Part shown: one piece after another, positions 23,998 to 34,582 of the stretch | Layout of the letters: each line of letters starts with the position of its first letter | How positions within the stretch are numbered: position 1 is the stretch's first letter | NCBI GenBank assembly: GCA_040512755.1 | Contig: JBEVEP010000411.1 | Coordinates: forward strand, 1-41,731 | Direction: 5' to 3' | Origin: JBEVEP01 sp040512755 | GTDB taxonomy: Bacteria > Pseudomonadota > Alphaproteobacteria > Rhizobiales > Rhizobiaceae | Length of the DNA stretch: 41,731 nucleotides | The notes under the pieces: generated by a model | Told to the model about the DNA's origin: nothing | Databases searched by the model: none | What the model saw: the letters and a program-made list of their open reading frames with translations, nothing else | Made by a program: the position numbers and the translations under genes

Positions 23998-26900
23998 ATG
24001 AATATCCGGACTGAACCCGCTCTTCTGCAAGCAGGAATCCATCCGCTGCCAGCGGATGCTGAACTGCCAATACGTTCGACCTTCCTCCACGAAGACAATT
24101 TGAGAAGACTGGGCGAAAGCCTGGCCAAGGGCGAACTGGAATTCTTCTATGGGCTGGGAGCCTTCGACTTCCAGAAGCGCAATCGGGAAAACGCTTCAAA
24201 GATCCTTGAGGTCTACCGGTTGACCAATGAAGCCCAGGCACGGGGCGAGATCATTACGCCGGCTGCCCAATGGCTCCTCGACAACCATTATGTCGTTGAA
24301 GAAACTATCTTCCAGATCCGTCGCGACCTGCCTCGCCGGTTCTATCGGGAACTCCCGACCATCAACGTCGGCGGCCATCAGGTTCCACGCGCGCTCGCGC
24401 TTGCGTGGCTGTACGTCGCCCATACCGACAGCATGGTCTCAGCCGAGATGTTCCAGGCCATCGTGGAGGGCTATCAATCCGTCGAGCCCTTGCGGATCGG
24501 CGAAATCTGGGCTCTGCCGTCACTGCTGCGCTTCGTGCTCACGGAAAATTTGCGCCGGTTGGCCTTGCGCGTGAACCGCGCGCGCGAAATGAGGCAAATT
24601 GCCAACTCCGTTGCGGATGCTGTGCTGGCGGCAGGCGACGGCGACGATATCCTTGCCGGTTATACGTCGCACGCTCGGGATACAACCTTTGCAACGCAGC
24701 TTCTCTATCGGCTGCGCGACGGCTCCCAGAATGCTGGGAAGGCGCTGATCTGGCTAGAGGGCGAACTGGAGAATTCCGGGTCCGACGCCGAGGAAATTAC
24801 CATCAGCGAACACCGCACGCTATCCAGCGGTAACGTCACTTCCGGCAACATCATTCGCGGCCTGCGCAAAATCAACGATATCGATTGGACCGAATGGTTT
24901 GAGTCGATCAGTCGAGTCGATGCGTTGTTGCGCGAAAGGACTGACTTTGCGGCACTGGATTTTCCCTCTCGCGACCAGTACCGCACAGCGATTGAAGACC
25001 TCGCCCGGCGCGCCAAGCTGAGCGAATACTATGTCGCGGACCGCGCGCTGCAACTCGCGGGTGCGACGCCTGACGTTGCATCGGACGAAGCTGAGAGTGC
25101 CGCGACTGCACGACAGCCGGGATCAGACGATATCGGTTTTCTACTGATCGGCGCACGCCGTGAAGAACTCGAACAGGCAATCGGCTATCGCCCCTCCTTC
25201 GGCCGGATGATCAACCGGTCATTTCAGAAGGCCGGTTGGGCAGGCATCGCCGTACCGGTCGCACTGTTGACTGCGCTGTTGCTATGGGTGACCGGCACAG
25301 CATTGACGGCGCTCGGACTTTCCGGCGCGGTGATCGCCCTCATGCTGGCGCTTTTCGCCTTCCCGGCAACCGAGGCGACGCTCGGCTTCTTCAATACGGC
25401 AGTGCTCCTCTTTCTCAAACCTACCCGCCTTGTCGGTTATGAATACAAGGAGGGAATTCCGTCTGACGAGCGCACAATTGTCGTGATCCCGGCTCTGATC
25501 GGGTCTCGTGACGACGTCGAGGAGAATGTCCGCAACATCGAGGTCCACTACCTCGGCAACAGCAAAGGCGATGTGCGATTTGCATTGCTTTCGGACTGGC
25601 CGGACAGCGATCTCGAGCAGCAGCAGTCGGATCTACAGCTTCTCGATTTCGCACGCGAAGAAATAGCAAAGTTGAACCGCCGCTACCCTTGTGAAGGTTC
25701 TCCCCGTTTCCACTTCCTCCACCGTCGCCGCCTCTATAATGAAGCACAGGGATGCTGGATGGGGTGGGAACGCAAGCGTGGCAAGCTGCATGAATTCAAC
25801 CGCCTGCTGCGCGGCGATCAGGACACGACCTTCTTGCCGCCGACCGATCCGCTGCCGGAGGGTGTTGTCTATGTGATGACGCTCGACGCCGATACCCGGA
25901 TGGTGCGGGATACCGTGACCAGGCTGGTCGGCAAACTCGGCCACCCCCTCAATCGTCCGTATCTCGACCCGAAGACCCGCCGCGTCACAGCCGGCTATAG
26001 CATCCTGCAACCGCGCGTCACCGCTTCGCTGACGACCGGTGACGATGCGTCGTTCTTTCAGCGCGTGTTTTCGGCCAATCGCGGTCTCGATCCCTATGTT
26101 TTCGCGGTTTCCGATGTTTACCAGGACGTGTTCGGAGAAGGCTCCTTTACCGGGAAGGGCCTCTACCACATCGACGCAATGGAGGCGGCGTTAGAAGACC
26201 GCATCGCGGAAAACAGCGTCTTGAGCCACGACCTCCTCGAAGGCGCGCTCGCCCGTTCCGCCCTGGTCACGGATGTCGAAGTCGTCGAGGATTATCCTAC
26301 CCGATACGCGGTTGATGCCTCCCGCCATCATCGATGGGCACGTGGTGATTGGCAGCTCCTACCCTTTATCTTCGGCCGTGCCGCGAGCGATGTTCCGCCA
26401 CTTTCGCGCTGGAAAATGGTGGACAATCTGCGCCGCTCCCTGACGCCGATCTTCTGGGTTCTGGCATCCATTGCAGGCTGGACGCTGCTTCCGTTCGCAG
26501 CCGCTGCACAGTGGCAGGCTCTGCTCGTCCTTAGCCTTTTCGTGGCGCTGACGTTCGGCATAATCGATTCAATCTTTCCGTCCAGCAGCGAGACCACGGC
26601 GCGTGGTCACGTCAGCGCCCTTGCGCGCGATTTCGCGTTCGGCACGGCGCAAGTGGCGCTCAAAATTGTATTGGTCGCCGACACGGCCTGGATGATGGGC
26701 GACGCCATTGTCCGATCCCTGTACCGGCTTCTCGTCAGCCGGCGCTACCTGTTGGAATGGCGCACCGCATCCCAGGCAGCCAAGGCCCGCGGCAATGACA
26801 TCACGGCCCACTACCGCATGATGTATGGCGCCGTCGTCATAGGCCTTGCCGGACCGGTGCTTCCTTTCCTTCTCGGTTCCTCCGGTGTCTATGTCGCACT

Positions 26901-29900
26901 GATCTTTTCTGCTTTCTGGATCTTCTCGCCGGCTTTCGCGTGGCTTGTGAGCCGTTCGGCGGAAAATGAGGACCGGCTTGAGATCGGCGAGTCCGACAGG
27001 GCGAAACTGCGCACCATTGCGCGCCGGACCTGGCTTTATTTCGAGACGTTCGTCACAGCCGAGCACCACATGCTGCCGCCGGACAATTTCCAGGAAACGC
27101 CGGCGCCGGTTGTCGCCAATCGTACTTCCCCGACAAACATAGGTGTCTACCTTCTGTCTATCGTTTCAGCGCGGGATTTTGGATGGATCAGCCTTGCGAA
27201 TGCTGTCGACCGTATCGACGTTACGCTGACCACGATCGAGCGGATGGAACGCCACCGCGGCCATCTTTATAACTGGTACGACACGCACACCCTGCGTCCG
27301 CTTCATCCCCTCTATATTTCGAGTGTCGACAGCGGCAATCTCGCCGGTCACCTCGTTGCGCTCGCTGCCGCGTGCCAGGAATGGGCTGAAGCACCCGCGG
27401 TTCACCTGCAGGGCGATTTTGAGGGCTTGGTCGATACAGTCGCGATCCTCGACGAAAGCCTCGATGCGCTGCCCGATGACCGGCGCCAGCTCCGGCCGCT
27501 CCGGAAGCGCCTGCGAGATCGGATCGGCGGCATGCGCCGGGCGGTCGAGACCATCAAGAACGAGCCCGAGATGGCTTCGATCCGCACTATCAACCTCGCT
27601 GTCATTGCGGCCGAGTTGCGTAAGCTCGCCGACTCCATTCATCACGAAACGGCTTCGCCCAAAAGTGAGGAACTTGCCGGTTGGGCCGCAAAGCTTGAAG
27701 CCACCTGCGAAGCGCATGTCCAGGACGCCCACAGCGATCAGGCCAATCTCGCTGCTTTGCGCAAAAGGCTTGAGCATCTTCGGGATCGGGCGCGCCAATA
27801 CGCGTTCGAGATGGACTTCTCGTTCCTCTTCCGACACGAGCGCAAGCTTCTTTCCATTGGCTACAGGGTCGAGGAGCACCAGCTCGACGAGAGCTGCTAC
27901 GATCTTCTGGCTTCCGAGGCCCGGTTGACCAGCCTGTTTGCCATTGCCAAGGGCGACATTCAAACGGATCACTGGTTCCGTCTCGGCCGTCCTATTGTTG
28001 AGATCGGCTTCCGCGGAGCATTGATGTCCTGGTCGGGCTCGATGTTCGAATATCTGATGCCGCCGCTTGTGATGAAGGAACCGCAGGGCGGCATCCTCAA
28101 CCAGACCAGCCATCTCGTGATCAAGCGGCAGATGCAGTATGCCCGCTCAAAAGAAATCCCGTGGGGTATCTCGGAGGCCGCCTATAACGGCCGCGACCGC
28201 GAGATGACCTATCAGTACACAAACTTCGGCGTGCCGGGTCTCGGGCTGAAGCGCGGATTGGCACAGAATACAGTTATCGCGCCTTACGCGACAGTTCTCG
28301 CGGCACAATTCATGCCGCAAAATGCGGTCGAGAATTTGCGCCGGCTCCGCCTGATCGGCGCCATGGGGCGCTACGGCTACTACGACGCGGTTGACTTCAC
28401 TCCGCAACGTGTCCCCGAGGGAGACCGCCGTGCCATCGTCTATAACTACATGGCGCACCATCAGGGCATGTCGATCGTAGCCATCGCCAACGCCGTCTTC
28501 GAAGGTCGCATGCGTGATCGCTTCCACAGCGATCCGGTGATTGAGGCCGCGGAACTGCTGCTTCAGGAGAAGGCTCCCCGGGACATTCCCGTCTCCGTCG
28601 CAAAACCCGAGGCCGCTGAACGCAGCAAGGTCGAGACGTCCGAAGTCAGTCCGGACACCCGCGTGATCCTCAATCCGATGCGGGCGTTGCGCGCCACCAA
28701 TGTTATGTCGAACGGTCACTACTCGGTCATGGTGACCGCAACGGGCTCGGGTTACAGCCGTTGGAATGATCTCGCGGTGACGCGTTGGCAGCCTGATCCG
28801 ACCGAGGACCGGCTGGGCGCGTACATCTTTCTGACCGATGTCGAAACGGGGGACTGGTGGTCTGCGACTGCCGAGCCGAAGCGCGCGCCCGACGAAACCG
28901 TTCAGACGCTTTTCTGCGATGACAAAGCGACATTCGTTAAGTCGGTTGGTTCACTGCGTTCCGAAGTGGAATGCATCGTGGTTTCCGAGGCCAATGGCGA
29001 GGGCCGGCAAATCGTCATCTTCAATGATGGGAATACTGACCGCCAGATCGAGGTGACGTCGTTCGCCGAACTGGTTCTGGCGCCGGAGGTTTCCGACAGC
29101 GCCCACCCCGCTTTCTCGAAAATGTTTGTCGAAACGGAGATCGCGCCGGACAGGAGCTCTATCTTTGCCAGCCGCCGCAAGCGCGACAAGAACGACCCGG
29201 ATATGGCCTATGGACACTTCGTGACCGGCGGCTCCGGGTTCGGTCGCGATGTCGAGGCAGAGACCGATCGGCGCGCCTTCCTCGGCCGCGGCCGCACGAT
29301 AGCGAATGCAGCAGCCTTCGACCCCGGCGCCCGGCTTGCCGGAAACGACGGCTTCGTGCTCGATCCGGTCGCTGCAATCCGACGGCGCATCAGGGTCCCC
29401 GCCAAGAAGAAGGTTTCTCTGACATTCTGGACCGTAGTCGGCCAGAACCGTGAAGAAGTCGAAACCGCAATGGCCCGTCTCGATCATTCCGAGAGCTTCT
29501 CGCGCCAGGCGATGCTCTCCTGGACGCGCTCCCAGGTCCAGACACGTCATATCGGGCTCACCCTCACACAGGCCGCGAACGTACAGAAACTCGCGCGCTA
29601 TCTGCTCTATCCGGATCCATCTGTCCGGATCGCGGCCCAGTCGATCGCGTCCGGTCTGGGACGCCAGTCGGCACTTTGGCCTATGGCCATTTCCGGGGAT
29701 TTTCCGATTTTCGTTCTTAGGATTGGAGACGTTGCCGATATAGACATCGTCGCGCAGACCCTGCGTTTCCAGGAGTACATGAGGGCGCGAGGATTGGTGG
29801 CGGACCTGGTCATCGTCAACGAACAGGCAGCTTCCTACGTGCAGGACCTGCAGCAGGCTATAGAATGGCTGTGCGAGAACAGCCGGCTTCGCGGTAGGGA

Positions 29901-32571
29901 GTTGGGGCCACGCCAGCATATTTTCGCCGTGCGGCGCGATCTGATGGACGAAGCATCGTACCGGACGCTGCTAGCCGCCGCGCGTATCGCCTTCCATACA
30001 CGCAATGGCACGGTCTTCGACCAACTCGAGCGCGCTGAGGCGGCAGCTCTGGCGATGCGTGACGCAGCAATGCAAGCGCTTGCAGACAGGACGGAGGCAC
30101 GCGCACGGCCGGCTCTCGCACCTGTCAGGCCCCGCCGCTCCACCACAGGCGCAGATGCCCCCGTCGACGGACTGGCCTTCTGGAACGGTTTCGGCGGCTT
30201 CGCCGACGGCGGCCGCGACTATGTCGTGCGTTTGAGCGATGAGCGCTCAACACCGCATCCGTGGGTCAACGTGATTTCAAATGCATCCTTCGGCTTCCAT
30301 ACCTCGGCCGAAGGCGCTTCGTTCACATGGAGCCGCAACAGCCGCGACTTCCAGCTCACGCCGTGGTCGAACGATCCGGTCAGCAACAGGCCGGGGGAAG
30401 CGATCTATGTCTATGATCATGCCAGCGGCAAACTGTTCTCACCGTTTGCGGCAGTCGCCCGTGATACATCGATGGTCTACGAGGCGCGTCACAGCCAAGG
30501 CTACTCGACCTTTACCGCCCGACGCGGTCCACTCTCGATGGAAGTGGTCCAGATCGTCGATCCTTCGGATCCCGTAAAGGTTTCCCGGCTCAGGATCCGG
30601 AATACAGGTTCGACACCAGTCCGGCTGCGCGTCTACGCGTATGCCGAGTGGGTCTTGGGCAACAGCCGGGCGCGGTCAGCGCCCTACATCGTGCCAAGAC
30701 AAGATGCGGCCACCGGTGCGCTGCTCGCGCGAAATGCCTACAGCCTCGACTTCGGCGAACGCGTGGCGTTTCTCGCCAGCGACGAAGCCCCACATTCCTT
30801 CACGTCGGATCGCCACGAATTCATTGGCGCCCGAGGCACGGTGGAACTGCCAGAGATGGCGGCGGCGGGCCTGCATCTGTCGAACCGAACTGAGGCAGGC
30901 GCCGATCCATGCGCCGCAATGGCGCGCGACATCGATATCCCGGCAAGCGAAGAAGTGAGTCTCCTGTGGCTGCTTGGTGATGCGGGTTCGGAGGAAGAGG
31001 CCAGTGCTTTGGTTGCGCACCATCGCGTGAAGGACTTCGACGAACGCATCGCAGAAGCGACGAAAAACTGGCGCGGTTTTCTTGACACGCTACAGGTCGA
31101 AACTCCCGACAAGGCGTTCGACGCAATGGTCAATCATTGGCTGCCCTATCAGAGCCTCGCCTGCCGCATCCGCGCTCGATCGGCGTTCTATCAGGCGAGC
31201 GGTGCGTACGGCTTCCGCGACCAGTTGCAAGACACCTTGGCGCTCCTGCTCCATGATCCTCAACTCGCGCATGCCCAGATACTGAATGCCGCGCGGCGGC
31301 AGTTTCCGGAGGGGGATGTACAACATTGGTGGCTGCCGCGCACGGACGCCGGTGTGCGCACGACGATTTCCGACGATGTAGTCTGGCTCGGCTATGCCAC
31401 CGCTCACTACATCTCGGTCACGGGCGACCAATCCATTCTTCAGGAAAGCGTCCCCTTCATCGAGGGTAAGCAATTGCAGCCTGGAGAACACGACGCATTC
31501 TTCACGCCAGAGGTCTCCAAACAAACCGCCACACTCTATGAGCACTGCGCTCGGGCGCTCGATCTCGCCATTGCGCGTACCGGCCAGAGCGGGCTGCCGC
31601 TTATTCTCGGCGGAGACTGGAATGACGGCATGAACCGCGTCGGGGCGGAGGGCCGTGGCGAGAGCGTGTGGCTGGGCTGGTTCCTTCTGAGCACGCTCGA
31701 GAATTTTGCACCAATCGCCGCACAGCAAAAAGACGGGAAACGGGCGCAAAGCTGGCAAAAGCACGCGAAATCTCTGAAGCGGGCACTCGAAAATGCTGCC
31801 TGGGACGGAGAATGGTATCGCCGGGGCACATATGACGACGGCTCGCCGCTCGGCTCGCGAGAATCCGACGAGTGCCAGATCGACTCCATCGCTCAATCCT
31901 GGAGCGTACTTTCCGGGCACGGTGATCCCGCGCGTTCAGAAACCGCGATGCAGTCGGCCATGAAGCGGCTTGTCGACGACGAGCTCAAGATTGTGAAGCT
32001 TTTCACGCCCCCCTTCGCCAAAACCGACAAGGAGCCCGGATATATCAAGAGCTATCCGCCTGGCGTGCGGGAGAATGGCGGGCAGTATACGCATGCGGCC
32101 ACATGGTTCGTCATCGCGCTGGCTGAAACAGGCCGCACGGACGATGCCTGGCGATGCTTCCAGATGCTCAATCCCGTCAACCATTCGCTCGATGCCGCTG
32201 CTGCGGAACACTATCGTGTCGAGCCTTACGTTGTAGCCGCCGACATTTATTCGGGAGGCAGGAAGGGCGGGCGTGGCGGTTGGACCTGGTACACGGGTTC
32301 CGCCGGCTGGCTCTACCGCGCCGCGGTGGAAGGTATTCTCGGAATACGTAAGGAAGGCGATCGGCTTCGCATCAACCCCAGAATTCCGTCGCACTGGGAC
32401 GGGTTCGCAGCGACGATCAACATCGCAGGCGCAACCTACAAAATCAAAGTCAAAAAGGCCGAAAATGCAAAATCTGCGGTGATAGAAGTCAACGGGCGTA
32501 AGATCAAGGACGCGACAATATTGCTCTCCGATCGCGGAGAGCGCGATGTACTTGTGACGATTCCAGCCTAG
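23998..32571 (+). CDS. ndvB: Cyclic beta-1,2-glucan synthase
   Basis: 2857 aa, matching NdvB/ChvB (about 2830 aa). This inner-membrane enzyme makes cyclic beta-1,2-glucan from UDP-glucose and is needed for osmoadaptation and host infection in rhizobia and Agrobacterium. The N-terminal part (TPAAQWLLDNHYVVEETIF, PRALALAWLYVAHTDS) is conserved in the family. Membrane segments near residues 405-465 and 815-980 flank the GT84 glycosyltransferase, with Asp630-Ala-Asp632 (DADTRM) and a QxxRW-like HHRWARGDWQLLPF near 778. A glycoamylase-type region (GRYGYYDAVDFTP, YMAHHQGMS, about 1450-1490) follows. The C-terminal GH94-like phosphorylase domain (about 2080-2857) has the GGDWNDGMNRVG catalytic-acid motif near 2540 and controls chain length. 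The ribosome site is weak. Confidence 0.97.
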   Translation: MNIRTEPALLQAGIHPLPADAELPIRSTFLHEDNLRRLGESLAKGELEFFYGLGAFDFQKRNRENASKILEVYRLTNEAQARGEIITPAAQWLLDNHYVVEETIFQIRRDLPRRFYRELPTINVGGHQVPRALALAWLYVAHTDSMVSAEMFQAIVEGYQSVEPLRIGEIWALPSLLRFVLTENLRRLALRVNRAREMRQIANSVADAVLAAGDGDDILAGYTSHARDTTFATQLLYRLRDGSQNAGKALIWLEGELENSGSDAEEITISEHRTLSSGNVTSGNIIRGLRKINDIDWTEWFESISRVDALLRERTDFAALDFPSRDQYRTAIEDLARRAKLSEYYVADRALQLAGATPDVASDEAESAATARQPGSDDIGFLLIGARREELEQAIGYRPSFGRMINRSFQKAGWAGIAVPVALLTALLLWVTGTALTALGLSGAVIALMLALFAFPATEATLGFFNTAVLLFLKPTRLVGYEYKEGIPSDERTIVVIPALIGSRDDVEENVRNIEVHYLGNSKGDVRFALLSDWPDSDLEQQQSDLQLLDFAREEIAKLNRRYPCEGSPRFHFLHRRRLYNEAQGCWMGWERKRGKLHEFNRLLRGDQDTTFLPPTDPLPEGVVYVMTLDADTRMVRDTVTRLVGKLGHPLNRPYLDPKTRRVTAGYSILQPRVTASLTTGDDASFFQRVFSANRGLDPYVFAVSDVYQDVFGEGSFTGKGLYHIDAMEAALEDRIAENSVLSHDLLEGALARSALVTDVEVVEDYPTRYAVDASRHHRWARGDWQLLPFIFGRAASDVPPLSRWKMVDNLRRSLTPIFWVLASIAGWTLLPFAAAAQWQALLVLSLFVALTFGIIDSIFPSSSETTARGHVSALARDFAFGTAQVALKIVLVADTAWMMGDAIVRSLYRLLVSRRYLLEWRTASQAAKARGNDITAHYRMMYGAVVIGLAGPVLPFLLGSSGVYVALIFSAFWIFSPAFAWLVSRSAENEDRLEIGESDRAKLRTIARRTWLYFETFVTAEHHMLPPDNFQETPAPVVANRTSPTNIGVYLLSIVSARDFGWISLANAVDRIDVTLTTIERMERHRGHLYNWYDTHTLRPLHPLYISSVDSGNLAGHLVALAAACQEWAEAPAVHLQGDFEGLVDTVAILDESLDALPDDRRQLRPLRKRLRDRIGGMRRAVETIKNEPEMASIRTINLAVIAAELRKLADSIHHETASPKSEELAGWAAKLEATCEAHVQDAHSDQANLAALRKRLEHLRDRARQYAFEMDFSFLFRHERKLLSIGYRVEEHQLDESCYDLLASEARLTSLFAIAKGDIQTDHWFRLGRPIVEIGFRGALMSWSGSMFEYLMPPLVMKEPQGGILNQTSHLVIKRQMQYARSKEIPWGISEAAYNGRDREMTYQYTNFGVPGLGLKRGLAQNTVIAPYATVLAAQFMPQNAVENLRRLRLIGAMGRYGYYDAVDFTPQRVPEGDRRAIVYNYMAHHQGMSIVAIANAVFEGRMRDRFHSDPVIEAAELLLQEKAPRDIPVSVAKPEAAERSKVETSEVSPDTRVILNPMRALRATNVMSNGHYSVMVTATGSGYSRWNDLAVTRWQPDPTEDRLGAYIFLTDVETGDWWSATAEPKRAPDETVQTLFCDDKATFVKSVGSLRSEVECIVVSEANGEGRQIVIFNDGNTDRQIEVTSFAELVLAPEVSDSAHPAFSKMFVETEIAPDRSSIFASRRKRDKNDPDMAYGHFVTGGSGFGRDVEAETDRRAFLGRGRTIANAAAFDPGARLAGNDGFVLDPVAAIRRRIRVPAKKKVSLTFWTVVGQNREEVETAMARLDHSESFSRQAMLSWTRSQVQTRHIGLTLTQAANVQKLARYLLYPDPSVRIAAQSIASGLGRQSALWPMAISGDFPIFVLRIGDVADIDIVAQTLRFQEYMRARGLVADLVIVNEQAASYVQDLQQAIEWLCENSRLRGRELGPRQHIFAVRRDLMDEASYRTLLAAARIAFHTRNGTVFDQLERAEAAALAMRDAAMQALADRTEARARPALAPVRPRRSTTGADAPVDGLAFWNGFGGFADGGRDYVVRLSDERSTPHPWVNVISNASFGFHTSAEGASFTWSRNSRDFQLTPWSNDPVSNRPGEAIYVYDHASGKLFSPFAAVARDTSMVYEARHSQGYSTFTARRGPLSMEVVQIVDPSDPVKVSRLRIRNTGSTPVRLRVYAYAEWVLGNSRARSAPYIVPRQDAATGALLARNAYSLDFGERVAFLASDEAPHSFTSDRHEFIGARGTVELPEMAAAGLHLSNRTEAGADPCAAMARDIDIPASEEVSLLWLLGDAGSEEEASALVAHHRVKDFDERIAEATKNWRGFLDTLQVETPDKAFDAMVNHWLPYQSLACRIRARSAFYQASGAYGFRDQLQDTLALLLHDPQLAHAQILNAARRQFPEGDVQHWWLPRTDAGVRTTISDDVVWLGYATAHYISVTGDQSILQESVPFIEGKQLQPGEHDAFFTPEVSKQTATLYEHCARALDLAIARTGQSGLPLILGGDWNDGMNRVGAEGRGESVWLGWFLLSTLENFAPIAAQQKDGKRAQSWQKHAKSLKRALENAAWDGEWYRRGTYDDGSPLGSRESDECQIDSIAQSWSVLSGHGDPARSETAMQSAMKRLVDDELKIVKLFTPPFAKTDKEPGYIKSYPPGVRENGGQYTHAATWFVIALAETGRTDDAWRCFQMLNPVNHSLDAAAAEHYRVEPYVVAADIYSGGRKGGRGGWTWYTGSAGWLYRAAVEGILGIRKEGDRLRINPRIPSHWDGFAATINIAGATYKIKVKKAENAKSAVIEVNGRKIKDATILLSDRGERDVLVTIPA

Positions 32572-32587
32572 TATTTAGGCTGGAATC
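32559..32587 (+). terminator. 12-bp perfect hairpin overlapping the ndvB stop codon
   Basis: The arms GATTCCAGCCTA (32559-32570) and TAGGCTGGAATC (32576-32587) are perfectly complementary around the loop GTATT. The ndvB stop codon (TAG, 32569-32571) is inside the stem. The following bases are CCCTTATCC, not a run of T, so it is at best an atypical intrinsic terminator; it may instead protect the 3' end of the long ndvB mRNA or reduce read-through into ndvA. Confidence 0.5.
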
Positions 32588-32787
32588 CCTTATCCGACGG
32601 CCCCGCCCAGCCTTGCTTTCGCCCTAGTATCGCCATTTTTCCTTATTTGTCAGTTTGTTACGCAATCACGACAGATTACCGCCCATGCAAAATGTTGTCC
32701 AAGATTCCGGAACCTGCGTCACCCGGAAGCATTGTAAAGTGTCCTGCTAGAAGGTACCTGTCCGGCCATCGCAGTGCACAATTTTGT

Positions 32788-32797
32788 CCCCGCGGGG
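32788..32797 (+). promoter_or_regulatory. CCCCGCGGGG palindrome next to the ndvA start
   Basis: A perfect 10-bp palindrome ends eight bases before the GTG start of ndvA at 32805, and the G-run 32794-32798 is the only candidate Shine-Dalgarno site. Folding would hide it (CCC pairing with GGG around CGCG), which could limit ndvA translation. This is a suggestion from sequence only. Confidence 0.25.
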
Positions 32798-32804
32798 GTG
32801 TCTA

Positions 32805-34580
32805 GTGTCCTTGTTCGAAGTTTACTTGAGAGCGCTCCGACACCTTGCTCCGGCAAAGCGCCGGGTATTATTGATCTGTGCGGCAAACGTTGTGCTGGCG
32901 ATGGTTTCTGTCGCAGAGCCGATTTTGTTCGGCCGCATCATCGACGCGATTTCTGACAAGAGAGATGTGATCCCTACCCTCGCCTTCTGGGTCGGCCTTG
33001 GCATGTTCAACATCGTGGCTTTCGTGCTGGTCGCGCGGGGCGCCGATCGGTTGGCGCACGAGCGACGGGCGTCCGTTCTGACTGAATCCTTTGAGCGCGT
33101 CATCACGATGCCTCTCTCCTGGCATCACCAGCGGGGCACCTCGCACGCACTACACACGCTCTTGCGAGCAGTTGAAGCTCTGTTCAGCCTATGGCTGGAA
33201 TTCATGCGACAGCACCTCTCAACGGCCGTGGCGCTGCTTTTGCTCGTCCCGACATCGATCTCGCTGGATCTGCGCATGTCGGCCGTGCTGCTCTGCCTTG
33301 GTGTGCTTTATGTGGCGATCGGCCGTCTGGTGATGCGCAAGACGAAAGACGGACAAATGTCCGTCGAGCGTCACTACCACCGCGTTTTTTCGCACGTCAG
33401 CGACTCGATCGGAAACGTATCGGTGTTGCAGAGCTACAATCGCATAAGCCAGGAAACCAAGACGCTGCAGGAGTACACGCAGCAGCTGATCAAGGCGCAG
33501 TATCCGGTCCTGGACTGGTGGGCGATTGCTTCCGCGCTGCATCGCCTTGCCTCGACGATCTCTATGATGGTTGTCTTGCTGATCGGCGCTCTGCTTGTAA
33601 CGCACGGGCAATTGAGGATCGGCGACATCGTCGCTTTCACCGGCTTCGCCGCGTTGCTTATCAGCCGCCTCGACCAGATCACTGCGTTCGTTAACCAGGT
33701 ATTCGAGGCACGGTCGAAGCTGGAAGACTTCTATGCGCTGGAAGCTGCCTGGGCTGTCGGTCGCGAGCCGGAAGGTCTGCGCGAACTGGCCAGTGCAACC
33801 GGGCACGTACGGTTCGAGAATGTCGGCTTCACCTTCCCGAATTGTGGGCACGGCGTTTCCAACGTCTCGTTCGAGGTGCAGGCTGGGGAAACCATTGCCA
33901 TCGTCGGGCCGACTGGCGCCGGCAAAACAACGCTGATCAATCTGTTGCAGCGGGTCTACGAACCCGACGAAGGCCGCATCCTGATCGATGGCATCGACAC
34001 GCGGACCGTCAGTCGCAAGTCGTTGCGGCAGTCGATCGCCACAGTGTTCCAGGATGCTGGCCTCTTCAACCGTTCCATCGAAGACAACATTCGCGTCGGT
34101 TGTGAAACGGCCACCTATCAGGACGTCCATGCCGCCGCGCAGGCGGCGGCCGCACAAGACTTCATCCTGTCCAAGAGCGCGGGCTACGACACGCTTGTCG
34201 GGGAGCGCGGCGGGCAGCTTTCCGGCGGCGAACGCCAGCGGATCGCAATCGCGCGCGCCGTCCTCAAGAATGCTCCCATCCTCGTGCTTGACGAAGCGAC
34301 CAGTGCACTGGACGTCGAGACAGAAGCGCGGGTGAAAGAAGCGATCGACTGCCTTCGCGACGGACGCACAACCTTCATCATCGCGCACAGGCTGACGACA
34401 GTTCGCGATGCAGACCGCGTCATCTTCATGGACAACGGCCATATCATCGAACAGGGCGCATTCCACGAGCTTGCCGTGAGCAACGGACGCTTCGCCGGGC
34501 TCCTGCGCGCTGGCGGCCTTCTCAATGACGAGGAAGTACGGCGCCTGAGCCGGATCTCGGTCCCGGGAGAGGCTGCTTAG
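32805..34580 (+). CDS. ndvA: Cyclic beta-1,2-glucan ABC exporter (NdvA/ChvA)
   Basis: 591 aa, close to NdvA/ChvA of rhizobia and Agrobacterium. It is a half-size ABC exporter (MsbA-like) that carries cyclic beta-1,2-glucan across the inner membrane. The membrane domain (residues 1-320) contains the very characteristic SWHHQRGTSHALHTLLRA and LWLEFMRQHLSTAVAL. The ATPase domain has Walker A GPTGAGKTT (368-376), signature LSGGERQRIAIARA (472-485), Walker B ILVLDEATSALD (492-503) and the H-loop IIAHRLTTVRDAD. I place the start at the GTG at 32805 because it gives MSLFEVYLRALRHL, which fits the known N-terminus; a TTG seven codons earlier is possible. It lies 233 bp after ndvB, its functional partner. 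Confidence 0.96.
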   Translation: MSLFEVYLRALRHLAPAKRRVLLICAANVVLAMVSVAEPILFGRIIDAISDKRDVIPTLAFWVGLGMFNIVAFVLVARGADRLAHERRASVLTESFERVITMPLSWHHQRGTSHALHTLLRAVEALFSLWLEFMRQHLSTAVALLLLVPTSISLDLRMSAVLLCLGVLYVAIGRLVMRKTKDGQMSVERHYHRVFSHVSDSIGNVSVLQSYNRISQETKTLQEYTQQLIKAQYPVLDWWAIASALHRLASTISMMVVLLIGALLVTHGQLRIGDIVAFTGFAALLISRLDQITAFVNQVFEARSKLEDFYALEAAWAVGREPEGLRELASATGHVRFENVGFTFPNCGHGVSNVSFEVQAGETIAIVGPTGAGKTTLINLLQRVYEPDEGRILIDGIDTRTVSRKSLRQSIATVFQDAGLFNRSIEDNIRVGCETATYQDVHAAAQAAAAQDFILSKSAGYDTLVGERGGQLSGGERQRIAIARAVLKNAPILVLDEATSALDVETEARVKEAIDCLRDGRTTFIIAHRLTTVRDADRVIFMDNGHIIEQGAFHELAVSNGRFAGLLRAGGLLNDEEVRRLSRISVPGEAA

Positions 34581-34582
34581 AG

